Shown: in pieces, positions 26,935-35,165 of the stretch
How the letters are laid out: each line of letters opens with the position of its first letter
How positions within the stretch are numbered: the stretch's first letter is position 1
From: Natrialba aegyptia DSM 13077
GTDB lineage: Archaea; Halobacteriota; Halobacteria; Halobacteriales; Natrialbaceae
Length of the DNA stretch: 64,000 nucleotides
NCBI RefSeq assembly: GCF_000337535.1
Contig: NZ_AOIP01000012.1
Coordinates: forward strand, 1-64,000
Reading direction: 5' to 3'
Position numbers and translations under genes: made by a program
Notes under the pieces: generated by a model
What the model was told of the DNA's origin: nothing
Seen by the model: the letters and a program-made list of their open reading frames with translations, nothing else
The model's database searches: none

Positions 26935-27423
26935 CTATTCGTCATATTCCGCCACGGATTCGCGAAGTGAGTACTCGATCCGGTCGGTTTCGGCGATCGA
27001 TTCACCCTCCAGAATCCGCGCCCGGAGGCCGCCACGGTGGACCAACGCCTCGCGGATTCCCGCTTCGTCGAGGTGGCGCTCGAGGTACGAACACGGCTCA
27101 CAGAGTTCAGTCCCTTCACAGATGGCATCGCCGACACGGAATCGGCTGCCGACCAGGTGATTCAACGGCACTCCTGTCGTCGTCACGTTCCGCCGGTGAA
27201 CGCCGGGTTCGAGTTCGATGTCGTACTCGCGTTCGACGGCTGCGAGCGTTTCGCGTTCGATGAGCGTGAGGTCGCTGCCCTCGCGGGCGTCGAACGTGCC
27301 CTCGGCGCGGTAGTAGCGGTCGCCCTCGAGTCCGCGGTCGGCGACGGCCATAACACGGTCGACTCGTTCCATCGGCGCGCCCTGTTCGGGCGCGATATGA
27401 ATCGCGTGGATGCGACCAGCCAT
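26935..27423 (-). CDS. MOSC domain protein
   Basis: A 162-aa MOSC (molybdenum cofactor sulfurase C-terminal) domain: GRIHAIHIAPEQGAPM, GLEGDRYYRAEGTF, LTLIERETLAAVERE, HRRNVTTTGVPLNHLVGSRFRVGDAICEGTELCEPCSYLERHL. The Cys in ELCEPC is where MOSC proteins carry sulfur. The single-domain size fits YiiM-like relatives that handle molybdenum cofactor or toxic aminopurine analogues. It is monocistronic. Confidence 0.9.
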   Translation of the reverse strand: MAGRIHAIHIAPEQGAPMERVDRVMAVADRGLEGDRYYRAEGTFDAREGSDLTLIERETLAAVEREYDIELEPGVHRRNVTTTGVPLNHLVGSRFRVGDAICEGTELCEPCSYLERHLDEAGIREALVHRGGLRARILEGESIAETDRIEYSLRESVAEYDE

Positions 27424-27599
27424 ACGGTAGTCTGTGGCGGCACCGAGATAGTCGTTCGGTTTCCTCGCGACGCCTGCGTTCGGTTCCGGCGTACAGTCTG
27501 GTTTCCTTCGCTCTCGTCCTCGCCCTCGCAGCCACGAAACACGTCAGCAGCCCCGAAAACATAACAATCCTTTTCCCCGGCGGTCCAGAATCTGAGGGT

Positions 27600-27992
27600 A
27601 TGACGGACGAAAACGAACCCGATACCGCTGTCGACGACAACGGTGACGCCGACGCAAACGACGGCGAAGAAAAGTCCTTCCGCGAACGAGTCGAGGAAAT
27701 CCGCGAAAAGCGCGCCGAAGAGGGCGAAGGCGAGGGCGAGCCCCCGGAGAGTCCGTTCGGCGGTGGCGGCGGACCCGGCGGCATGGGCGGCGGCGGGAAC
27801 CCGTTCGCACAGATGATGGGCGGCATGATGGGAGGCGGCCCCGGCGGTCCCGGCGGCATGGGCGGCGGCCCCGGCGGCAGCGACGAAGTCGGCAACGAAG
27901 AACTCGTCCGCGAGGTGCGCCAACTCCGCGACGAAATGCGCGACCAGACGCGCGCGCTCAAGCGGATCGCGGACGCGCTCGAAGATAACTGA
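27600..27992 (+). CDS. Gly/Met-rich haloarchaeal protein of unknown function
   Basis: A 130-aa protein. The N-terminus is acidic and charged (residues 1-45), followed by a GGGGGPGGMGGGGNPFAQMM / GGMMGGGPGGPGGMGGGPGG low-complexity centre (~50-95). The C-terminal amphipathic coiled coil LVREVRQLRDEMRDQTRALKRIADALEDN likely oligomerises. The short N-terminal helix and coiled coil look like a scaffold or adapter. I do not recognise a named family. It diverges from the MOSC gene. Confidence 0.7.
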   Translation: MTDENEPDTAVDDNGDADANDGEEKSFRERVEEIREKRAEEGEGEGEPPESPFGGGGGPGGMGGGGNPFAQMMGGMMGGGPGGPGGMGGGPGGSDEVGNEELVREVRQLRDEMRDQTRALKRIADALEDN

Positions 27993-28106
27993 TAGCTGAT
28001 CGCTCACGGTTGCCGGAAGCCACGGTTCGGTACGCGACTCCCTCGAGACTCACACTCGAGCCCACTTTTCACAGTCAGTGTGTGTTCCTCCTACGACAGC
28101 CCGTTT

Positions 28107-28141
28107 CCTCACACCTCACACCCCACACCTCACACCTCACA
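28107..28141. repeat. Short CA/CT tandem repeat
   Basis: Between the Gly-rich gene and the PAP2 stop, the motif cacacctca/caccccacac is repeated about four times. No gene is seen in 27993-28199. Confidence 0.5.
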
Positions 28142-28199
28142 GAAATGCCGAATGCTAACCCGACATCGGCGTACCCTCGACCGTCAGCGACGACACCGA

Positions 28200-29069
28200 T
28201 CAGGTGTGATCCGAACTCGAATCCATCTCGCGATCGTCGTCCGCGTCCCGACCCCGAATCGAGGCGATCCAGGCGGAGACGGACCAGCGGTCGACGAGTA
28301 CGCGGGCGAGACTGACGCTGATGTAGGCGAGTCCGAGGCCCGCGAGCACGTCGATCGCCCAGTGGATGCCCAGATACATCGTCGAGAGCGCTATCGAGGT
28401 TCCCAATCCGAGAGTGACGTAAAACCACGTCGGATACTGGTCTCGAGTTCGGTAGGCGAGGAGCGTGACGGTCGTCGCGAGGGAGGCGTGCAACGAGGGG
28501 AAGACGTTCGTGTTTCGGTTGACCTGTCGCGTGAGGTGTTGGTACTGCGGATACGTATCGTACAGCAGCGCCTCGACGAGTTCAGGCATCATGTTCCGCG
28601 GTCCGAAGGCGATGACGAAGACGTAGAGGACGAGTCCGAGGGTGTAGTTGAGCGTGTAGGCGGCCAACAGTTCGCGAAGCGGGCGCGTATCAGCGAGGGC
28701 GAAGTAGGCGACGACCGGAAAGGTGAGCGCGAAGACGTAGCCGTAGATGTAGATAAAGGAGAAGTAGGCCGTCACGGCCGGCGTCTCGAAGGACTGTAGC
28801 CAGAGGATGAACTGGCCCTCGATGTCGTAGATGGCCCAGGTGAGGTTCCAGCCGATCATCCACGAGAGGTCGGGAACGAGCTGTCTGGCGATACTGTTGA
28901 ACAGCAAGGCGACGGTGAGGACGGCCAGCGCGGGTGCCGTAGCGCGAAGCCGGGTGCGCCACTCCGTGCGCGTCACTTGCAGTCGGCGGCGGCCGACGAA
29001 GAGTGCCACGGAGACGGCGATCATGAGCGTGACGACGACGACCAACTGGACGAGAACCTGCGTGAGCAT
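28200..29069 (-). CDS. PAP2-superfamily membrane phosphatase, copy 1
   Basis: A 289-aa membrane protein with about six helices. The PAP2 motifs are partly kept: AFGPRN (C1-like), PSLHASLATT (C2, catalytic His) and YLGIHWAIDVLAG (C3 His-Asp). Such proteins dephosphorylate isoprenoid or phospholipid phosphates, or transfer head groups like inositol phosphorylceramide synthase. Its ATG overlaps the stop of the upstream solute-binding protein gene by one base (TGATG). The same two-gene arrangement recurs at 31206-33912. Confidence 0.88.
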   Translation of the reverse strand: MLTQVLVQLVVVVTLMIAVSVALFVGRRRLQVTRTEWRTRLRATAPALAVLTVALLFNSIARQLVPDLSWMIGWNLTWAIYDIEGQFILWLQSFETPAVTAYFSFIYIYGYVFALTFPVVAYFALADTRPLRELLAAYTLNYTLGLVLYVFVIAFGPRNMMPELVEALLYDTYPQYQHLTRQVNRNTNVFPSLHASLATTVTLLAYRTRDQYPTWFYVTLGLGTSIALSTMYLGIHWAIDVLAGLGLAYISVSLARVLVDRWSVSAWIASIRGRDADDDREMDSSSDHT

Positions 29070-31084
29070 CAGTATCTCACCCGAAGCCGCCCCTCGTCGT
29101 CGTATCGAAAGCCCGCCTCCTCGAACGCCGCTCGTGCCGCCTCGACATCGAGTTCACCGTCAGTCCCGAGGAACGGCGTCTCGGGATCGGTTCCCGTCCA
29201 CGCCAACGAGTCGGGTGTCCACTCTCGGGTGACGGGTGCCGCGATCGGCCGTGCGTGACCGTAGAAGACGTCCGAGACTAACTGTTCTTTGTCGATCAAC
29301 CGGGCGATCACCCGTCTGAACCGCGGATTGGAAAACGGCGCGGTCCGCGCGTTGAAACCGAGGTGGTAGAACGATCCCGTGGACGACTCGATCACTTCGA
29401 TCGGATCCGAGTCGCTGGTTTGCTCGCGTTCGCTTTCGGCTGCGAGCACGTCGTCGACGACGTAGGATTCGAGGGCGAGACTCGTCACGTCCGCCTCGTC
29501 GCTCTCGACGAGTTCGATCGCGGACGTACTCCGCGGATCGATCCGTATTCGGAGCGTCTCGGCGCTGGGCTCGGGGAGCGCGACGGACTCGCGTCGCGTA
29601 AAGTGCTCGTCGTAGCGCTCTAGTGTGACGAACTCGCGCTGGGTCCGGTTTTCGAACTGGAAGGGGCCGCTTCCGACCGGCGGCAGATTCTCGGTGATGA
29701 GAGCTTCCGTCGTTCCGTCTGCGACGGTGATCGCAGGGATACTCGCCGTCTCGGTCCGCTCGGTCCAGATGTGCGCGGGCAAGATCGGAATCTCGAGGAC
29801 GCGTTTGGCGACCGGTTCGCTCGCCGTACAGGTGAACTCGAGTTCGTATTCGCCCTGCTTGGTTACGTCCGCGATCGGATCGACGTGACCGCGGTAGCGT
29901 GGCGACGGCGCGGGGAACTCGCTGTCGTCCCGTGTCGTATCGGACAGAAAGTCGATAGTAAAGGCGACATCGTCGGCGGTGAGTTCGTGGCCGTCGTGGA
30001 ACTGGCAGTCCTCTCGGAGCGTGACGGTCAGCGTGCCAGTGGGCTCGAGTTGGGTATCGGGATTGAGTTCGATATCAGTATCAGTATCAGTATCGGTATC
30101 GATGCCACTACCGTTTCCGGTACGTTCGTCCCCTTCTTCGTTCTCGGCCTCGGTCTCGTTCTCGTTCTCGTTCCACGTCCAATCGGTCCCGAGCCACGGA
30201 GAATATGTCCGATCGCCGTCTTCCTCGACACCGTCCGTTTCCTCGTCGCCCCCTCCAGCATCCGTCCCATCCCCACTCCATCTCGGTACCGCAAGCGAAT
30301 CGTACAGCAATCCCGTGACCAGCCCACGATTTCGAAACTCCACTGCGAGCGGGTTGAGATTCTGCGACGGCCGAGAATCCGTATGGGCCGCTCGAAGCAC
30401 GGCCTCCTCCGTCGTCGGCGGATCGAGTCCGAGATACCCCATACGGGTTGCGAGATGGCCTTGCTTCCAGCCGTCGAACCGATCGGTTCGAACGAGTCTG
30501 AACTCGTGTGGAACGCAAATGGGGACGAACGGTTGTTCGAGCGCGAGTGCTTCGAGGGTCCGGCTGACGGCCTGTTCGCGCTCCTCGCCGCCGGCGCGCT
30601 GCTGGCGATCGAGGTACGTATCGAACGTGAGATTCGTAAAGCCGAACGGATTCTGCCAGCCCGATTCGTCGGCGAATTTCGAGTGGAGGGTTTCGTAGAG
30701 AAAGTCCGGGCGGATATCGCCGGGGTGGCGACCGACGTAGATATCGAAGTCGTGGTTAATCAGGACCGTGCGGCGAAACGCCTCCCGTGACTGCATATCG
30801 ATCTCGATGTCGATTCCGGCAGTTTCCAGCGTCGCGCCGATATCCTGTGCGAGCTGGATACTCTCTCTGTCCCCGTCGGCGGAAAGCGTCGTGATCGTCA
30901 GCGAGAGCTGTTCGACCTCGTTTCGATTGACGATACTGCGGACATGTTGGAGACAGCCACTGGTCGATGCGGAAAGGCCGACCGACGCGGCGAGCATTGC
31001 TCGACGGCTGAGACCGGCGCTATCACGACCTGCGGACGGGGTACGACGGCGGTCCGGACTGGAGGACGGTGGGGGATCACTCAT
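29069..31084 (-). CDS. Peptide/nickel-type solute-binding lipoprotein (SBP_bac_5), copy 1
   Basis: A 671-aa extracellular binding protein. The Tat lipoprotein signal SRRAMLAASVGLSASTSGC ends in the lipidated Cys. SBP_bac_5 features are DFDIYVGRHPGDIRPDFLYETLHSKFADESGWQNPFG, the DGHELTADDVAFTIDFL block, and the C-terminal RFRRVIARLIDKEQLVSDVFYGHARP. A low-complexity insert (NENENETEAENEE and DTDTDTDTD) is absent from copy 2. ATG 31084 is chosen because a TATA box (31113-31120) lies 29-36 bp upstream. No permease or ATPase genes are adjacent; the downstream partner is a PAP2 phosphatase. Confidence 0.88.
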   Translation of the reverse strand: MSDPPPSSSPDRRRTPSAGRDSAGLSRRAMLAASVGLSASTSGCLQHVRSIVNRNEVEQLSLTITTLSADGDRESIQLAQDIGATLETAGIDIEIDMQSREAFRRTVLINHDFDIYVGRHPGDIRPDFLYETLHSKFADESGWQNPFGFTNLTFDTYLDRQQRAGGEEREQAVSRTLEALALEQPFVPICVPHEFRLVRTDRFDGWKQGHLATRMGYLGLDPPTTEEAVLRAAHTDSRPSQNLNPLAVEFRNRGLVTGLLYDSLAVPRWSGDGTDAGGGDEETDGVEEDGDRTYSPWLGTDWTWNENENETEAENEEGDERTGNGSGIDTDTDTDTDIELNPDTQLEPTGTLTVTLREDCQFHDGHELTADDVAFTIDFLSDTTRDDSEFPAPSPRYRGHVDPIADVTKQGEYELEFTCTASEPVAKRVLEIPILPAHIWTERTETASIPAITVADGTTEALITENLPPVGSGPFQFENRTQREFVTLERYDEHFTRRESVALPEPSAETLRIRIDPRSTSAIELVESDEADVTSLALESYVVDDVLAAESEREQTSDSDPIEVIESSTGSFYHLGFNARTAPFSNPRFRRVIARLIDKEQLVSDVFYGHARPIAAPVTREWTPDSLAWTGTDPETPFLGTDGELDVEAARAAFEEAGFRYDDEGRLRVRY

Positions 31085-31111
31085 ATCGTCCGTTGCCACA
31101 GTTCGCCGGGG

Positions 31112-31121
31112 ACGATATAAC
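31112..31121 (-). promoter_or_regulatory. TATA box of SBP copy 1
   Basis: Minus-strand gttatatcgt lies ~28-37 bp before ATG 31084. It places the transcript start just before that codon and excludes the upstream GTG at 31099. Confidence 0.5.
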
Positions 31122-31205
31122 AGTATTGCGCTGTCCCCTGTTCCACTGTCGGAATCCGTGGCGGTTCAGAACGGCCGACGGACGAAACGGTATCCGATCG
31201 CTGTC

Positions 31206-32081
31206 TCACGAGTTCTCCTGCGATGGCGTCGTCACGGTATCACGGTACTCGTGAACTCGCTCGCGGACCTGTTCGAAGATCGCTGTGAGCGACCACCGAT
31301 CGACGAGGTAGGTCGAGAGGGAAACACAGAAGCCGGCGAGTGCGAGTCCGGCGAGCACGTCGATGCCCCAGTGAATGCCCAGATACATCGTCGAGATCAT
31401 GATGCTGATACTGAGACAGACAGCGATGGGGAACCATCGAGGATACGTCGAGCGGGTTTGGTAGGCGAACGTGGCGACGGTTGCTGAGAGGGAGGTGTGA
31501 AGCGAGGGAAAGACGTTCGTGTTCCGGTTGACCTCGGTGGTGAGATACTGTACTTGCGGATTGTTGTCGTACAGCATTGTTTGAGTGAGCTCTTCGACAA
31601 ACACGTTTCGCGGGCCATAGGCGATAAACAGAATGTAGAAGACGAGGCCGATCGCATAGTTGAGCGAGTAGGCTATCAGGAGCCGCCGAAAGTCGATCGT
31701 CTTCGACCGTGCCGCGTACGCAATGACTGGAAAGATGAGCAAAAAGACGTAGCCGTAGACGTAGCTCATCGAGAAGTACGCGTTTGCTTCGGGCGAGGCG
31801 ATCTTCTGAAAGTGTAAGACGAACTCGCCCTCGATGGTGTAAAACACCTCGGTCATGTGGACGCCGTATTCCTGAGAGAGACTGCGTCCCTGCTGTCGCA
31901 TGATTCGATTGAGCAACAAGATTGCAAGGAGCAAGGCGATTGCAGGGGCGCTGGTACGAAGGCGAGACTTCCACTCCTCGCGGAGCAGTGAGAGGCGGTC
32001 CCGACCAACGACGCCCGCGAGTCCGACCGAAAGGAGGATCGAAACAGCGACGACGACCTGCAACAGAAGCTGCGTGAGCAT
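31206..32081 (-). CDS. PAP2-superfamily membrane phosphatase, copy 2
   Basis: A 291-aa paralogue of the protein at 28200-29069. It shares the MLTQLLLQVVV N-terminus, FNSI/LNRI-type helix 2, YGPRN, PSLHTSLSATV and YLGIHWGIDVLAGL motifs. The PAP2 catalytic His residues are retained. It starts 4 nt after the stop of SBP copy 2, so the order SBP then PAP2 is conserved. The likely substrate is a lipid or isoprenoid phosphate at the outer membrane face; how this couples to a binding protein is unknown. Confidence 0.88.
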   Translation of the reverse strand: MLTQLLLQVVVAVSILLSVGLAGVVGRDRLSLLREEWKSRLRTSAPAIALLLAILLLNRIMRQQGRSLSQEYGVHMTEVFYTIEGEFVLHFQKIASPEANAYFSMSYVYGYVFLLIFPVIAYAARSKTIDFRRLLIAYSLNYAIGLVFYILFIAYGPRNVFVEELTQTMLYDNNPQVQYLTTEVNRNTNVFPSLHTSLSATVATFAYQTRSTYPRWFPIAVCLSISIMISTMYLGIHWGIDVLAGLALAGFCVSLSTYLVDRWSLTAIFEQVRERVHEYRDTVTTPSQENS

Positions 32082-32085
32082 TGTG

Positions 32086-33912
32086 TTACCTCAGCAGGTT
32101 TCCGTCGTTGTCGTACTCGTAATCTTCGGCAAACAGTGACCTGGCGGCCTCGACATCAAGTTCGCCGTCGGTTCCGAGGAACGGGGTGACGGGGTCTTTG
32201 TCCTCCCAGACGAGCGAGTCGACCTCGGAGTCACTGTCGGGAGTCCATTTCTCGGCGACGGGCGCGGCGACAGGTCGTGCGTGGCCATTGAAGACCGTTT
32301 CGGTGATCCAACCCTTGTCGACCAGTCGGGCGACGGCACGGCGAAAGCGGGGGTTGCTAAACGGCTCTTTGAGGGTGTTAAACCCGATATGGTAGAACGT
32401 CCAAGACGTATCCTCGACCCGCTCGACTGGATCGTCATCCGAGATTCCACCGAGAGCGTACGTCTCGAGGCGGGCCGTCGTCATGTCCGCCCCGCCGCTT
32501 GTGATCCGGTCGATGGAGGAGGCCGTCCCCGGGTCGACTTCGAGACGAAGTTCGGGGACAGTCGGTTCCGGAACGTCGTCTGTACCCACGGAAAAGTGGT
32601 CCTCAAAGCGTTCGAGGAGTAAGAACTCTCCCTTACTCCGGTCGGCGAACTGGAAGGGGCCGCTTCCGACCGGCGGAATATTGTTGGCCGTGACGAGCGA
32701 CCAGGTCCCCTGCGGCGGTGAGAACTCGTCGGCGCCGGTCACACGTGTATCGACGCGTTCCGTCCAGATGCGCCGTGGCAGAATCGGTACCGTAAACGCA
32801 CGCTCGGCAACTTCGGGACTGGTCGAGGACGAAATCGTCAGGTGGTAGTTGTCCTCGGCGGTGATCGAGTCTACCGCAGCGACCTGGCCGCGATAGCGCG
32901 GTGCCGGCGAGGCCTCCGGCGCGCGACCGAGCGTCGTGTCCGCGAGGAACCGATAGGTGAACTCGACGTCCTGAGCCGTCAGCGGATCGCCGTTGTGGAA
33001 CGTACAATCCTTGCGCAATTCGATCGTCGCGGTCGAGCCGTTCCACTCCCAGTCGGCTGCGAGCCACGGTCTCAGGTTGCTCTCGCTGTCGTCGTCCGTC
33101 TCTTCGTAGGTCGCAAGCGAGTCGTACAGCAAGTCGGTAACGGTCCCTCGCTCGCGGGCCGTCGCCGAGAGCGGATTGAGGTTTCGCGTCGGTCGAGCGT
33201 CGGTGATCAGCGCGTGTAGCTGCTCGACATCCGCCGCCGGTTCGAGTCCGAGATAACCAAGTCGGGTTGCGAGATGTCCATCTTCCCATCCGCTAAAGCG
33301 ATCCGTTTGGACGAGCCGATACTCGTTCGGGATACAGACCGGAATGAACGGTTGTTCGAGGGCGAACCGCCAGAGGAGTTCGGCGATAGCTTCCTCGCGC
33401 TCGGCTCCCTCGACGGTGCGTTGTCGCTCGAGGGCACCATCGAAGGAGGGGTCCGTAAATCGAACCTCGCTATCGAAGGAGGGGTCCATAAACTTAAACG
33501 GATTCTGCCAGCCGCTTTCGTACGCGTACGTCGAGTGTAACGCCTCGTAAAGAAAGTCGGGATTGAAGTCGGCCGGGTGACGCCCGACGTAGATATCGAA
33601 ATCCTGCTCGAGCAGGACCGTCTCGAGGAGTTCAGATCGCGATCGCGTGTTGATCGTTGCGTTGACGCCGACGGAGCGAAGATTCTCCTCGAGATGGCGT
33701 GCGATCTGGGCTCCTTCTCTGTCCCCATCCGCACCGGGCAGTGTGAGAATGGAGACGGACATCCCAGTGGAACTGTTCGGGTCGACGACGCTCTGGACGC
33801 GGTTGATACAGCCGCTTGCTCCGATCGCGAGGCCAGTTGCGCCGGCAGCCAGCATCGCCCGCCGACTAATCCCGTCGGTGGACTCGTCGGACTCGTCTGG
33901 TGGTGAGTTCAT
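32086..33912 (-). CDS. Peptide-type solute-binding lipoprotein (SBP_bac_5), copy 2
   Basis: A 608-aa paralogue of copy 1 with Tat lipobox SRRAMLAAGATGLAIGASGC. Matching blocks include DFDIYVGRHPADFNPDFLYEALHSTYAYESGWQNPF, YRLVQTDRFSGWEDGHLATRLGYLGLEP, GDPLTAQDVEFTYRFLADTT and RFRRAVARLVDKGWITETVFNGHARP. It lacks the asparagine/aspartate repeat insert of copy 1. ATG 33912 is preferred to a GTG five codons upstream. No ABC permease or ATPase genes are nearby. Confidence 0.88.
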   Translation of the reverse strand: MNSPPDESDESTDGISRRAMLAAGATGLAIGASGCINRVQSVVDPNSSTGMSVSILTLPGADGDREGAQIARHLEENLRSVGVNATINTRSRSELLETVLLEQDFDIYVGRHPADFNPDFLYEALHSTYAYESGWQNPFKFMDPSFDSEVRFTDPSFDGALERQRTVEGAEREEAIAELLWRFALEQPFIPVCIPNEYRLVQTDRFSGWEDGHLATRLGYLGLEPAADVEQLHALITDARPTRNLNPLSATARERGTVTDLLYDSLATYEETDDDSESNLRPWLAADWEWNGSTATIELRKDCTFHNGDPLTAQDVEFTYRFLADTTLGRAPEASPAPRYRGQVAAVDSITAEDNYHLTISSSTSPEVAERAFTVPILPRRIWTERVDTRVTGADEFSPPQGTWSLVTANNIPPVGSGPFQFADRSKGEFLLLERFEDHFSVGTDDVPEPTVPELRLEVDPGTASSIDRITSGGADMTTARLETYALGGISDDDPVERVEDTSWTFYHIGFNTLKEPFSNPRFRRAVARLVDKGWITETVFNGHARPVAAPVAEKWTPDSDSEVDSLVWEDKDPVTPFLGTDGELDVEAARSLFAEDYEYDNDGNLLR

Positions 33913-34355
33913 ATCGATTCGGTGCACCTCGGTCGGGTATCGGCTAACAGTCGGTTGGACATCGGTTTCGAGTGTAAAGAATCTGTGGACACTGTGCGCG
34001 CTCGCACGTCACGTCTCATCGAGCGACCGGACCCAGCAAGTCGGACCGGTGAGTCGAGTGCGGGAGAGCCAATCGTCGAACGTGCAGGGAGGGATTGGGA
34101 AACGATCACGGTTCATCTCGTTAAACTGTGGGGGACCTTCGTGCCACGAGTTCGGTTCCGTAGTAGGACGGTTCGATCAGTCGTACACTTCAAAGGGTCA
34201 ACACCCCCAGTATAAAACGCTTCGAAACCATGTTCTCTTGAACGTTGGTTGAAACTAGACGTGTGTGACCGCGCTGTTCCCAGGGATCAGCATCGGTACA
34301 GCCCGGATTAGTGGCGGAACACAACACCAATAGGTTGTGGCGTCCAACCAGCAGT
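33913..34355. other. Long intergenic region with no supported gene
   Basis: The stretch separates divergent genes. It holds the promoter of SBP copy 2 and a TATA-like agtataaaacgc at 34208-34219 on the plus strand. No reading frame with coding character or recognisable RNA was found. Confidence 0.4.
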
Positions 34356-34691
34356 ATGACCGTCGCCGCAGAACGGATCGACCGGCTACACGAACTCGCT
34401 CGAGCGGCAGCAGCCGATGGCGAGGACGACCGGGCGCGGTACTACGTGCGCCTGGCTCGGCGTGTGGCGGAACGAAACCGTCTGACGCTGCCCTGTGAAT
34501 TCCGGCGGTTCACCTGCGATGCCTGCGATGCGTATCTTCGGCCGGGCGCGAACGCCCGCGTTCGGCTTCAGGACGGCCACGTCGTGATCACCTGCGAGTG
34601 CGGCGCACACGCCAGATATCCGTACGGCGATCGGCAAGCCGGGACGGCGACAGCCGATTCGGAGTCGGCAGCCGACGCGAGTCCCGAGTGA
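34356..34691 (+). CDS. rnp4: Ribonuclease P protein component 4 (Rpp21)
   Basis: A 111-aa zinc-ribbon subunit of archaeal RNase P, which matures tRNA 5' ends. N-terminal helices (ERIDRLHELARAAAADGEDDRARYYVRLARRVAERNRLTLP) precede the zinc site CEFRRFTCDACDAYLRPG...VVITCECGAHARYPYG, with the two Cys pairs in place. ATG 34356 fits family length. It is followed by an 11-bp tandem repeat and the YhbY gene, a neighbour common in archaea. Confidence 0.92.
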   Translation: MTVAAERIDRLHELARAAAADGEDDRARYYVRLARRVAERNRLTLPCEFRRFTCDACDAYLRPGANARVRLQDGHVVITCECGAHARYPYGDRQAGTATADSESAADASPE

Positions 34692-34715
34692 CGAACTTTC
34701 GAACTACCGAACTCG

Positions 34716-34803
34716 CGGTGTTCGAGCGGTGTTCGAGCGGTGTTCGAGCGGTGTTCGAGCGGTGTTCGAGCGGTGTTCGAGCGGTGTTCGAGCGGTGTTC
34801 GAG
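34716..34803. repeat. 11-bp tandem repeat, eight copies
   Basis: The unit cggtgttcgag is repeated eight times without error, followed by one decayed unit. It occupies the gap between rnp4 and the yhbY start at 34851. Because 11 is not a multiple of 3, the repeat is open in several frames, which creates spurious frames on both strands. Confidence 0.97.
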
Positions 34804-34850
34804 CGGCGCTCCTTCGAGAGGATTAACCACCTGGATACGATACGTGGCGT

Positions 34851-35099
34851 ATGGACAACCAGCGACTCAAAGAGCAGGCCCACGATGTCGATGTCACGGT
34901 CTGGGTCGGCAAAAGCGGCATCGATGCCGTCGTCGACGAACTCAACGATCAGCTTTCGAACCGCAACCTCGTGAAGGTAAAGTTCCTCCGCGCGGCCCGC
35001 GCCGGGAACCCGACCGAGGAGAAAGCACGGACGCTTGCAGATCGCGTCAGTGCCGACCTTATCGAGACACGCGGGCATACGGCCGTCATGCACCGGTAG
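34851..35099 (+). CDS. YhbY-family (CRM domain) RNA-binding protein
   Basis: An 82-aa CRM-domain protein. The features are LKEQAHDVDVTVWVGKSGIDAVVDELNDQL (KH-like GxxG region), NLVKVKFLRAARAG, and VSADLIETRGHTAVMHR, which carries the conserved T/S-G/R-H-T region. Bacterial YhbY associates with pre-50S particles. The gene follows RNase P component 4, consistent with a role in RNA maturation. ATG 34851 lies 47 bp after the tandem repeat, so the repeat lies in its 5' region and could alter promoter spacing or expression. Confidence 0.92.
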   Translation: MDNQRLKEQAHDVDVTVWVGKSGIDAVVDELNDQLSNRNLVKVKFLRAARAGNPTEEKARTLADRVSADLIETRGHTAVMHR

Positions 35100-35165
35100 G
35101 TGTTCGGATCAATCGAAAGCGATGGTGCTGGCGGCCGATAGTCGCCAGACTCACACGATTGGCGA

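Noticed and set aside
33913-34355. A hidden small gene in the long gap before rnp4
   Set aside because: Plus- and minus-strand frames there lack haloarchaeal composition and start context.
34716-34803. A possible CRISPR-like array
   Set aside because: The units are 11 bp and directly adjacent, with no spacers.
34588-35093. Minus-strand frames encoding RSNTARTPLEH repeats
   Set aside because: They are generated by the 11-bp tandem repeat, which is open in all frames; the real genes are rnp4 and yhbY on the plus strand.
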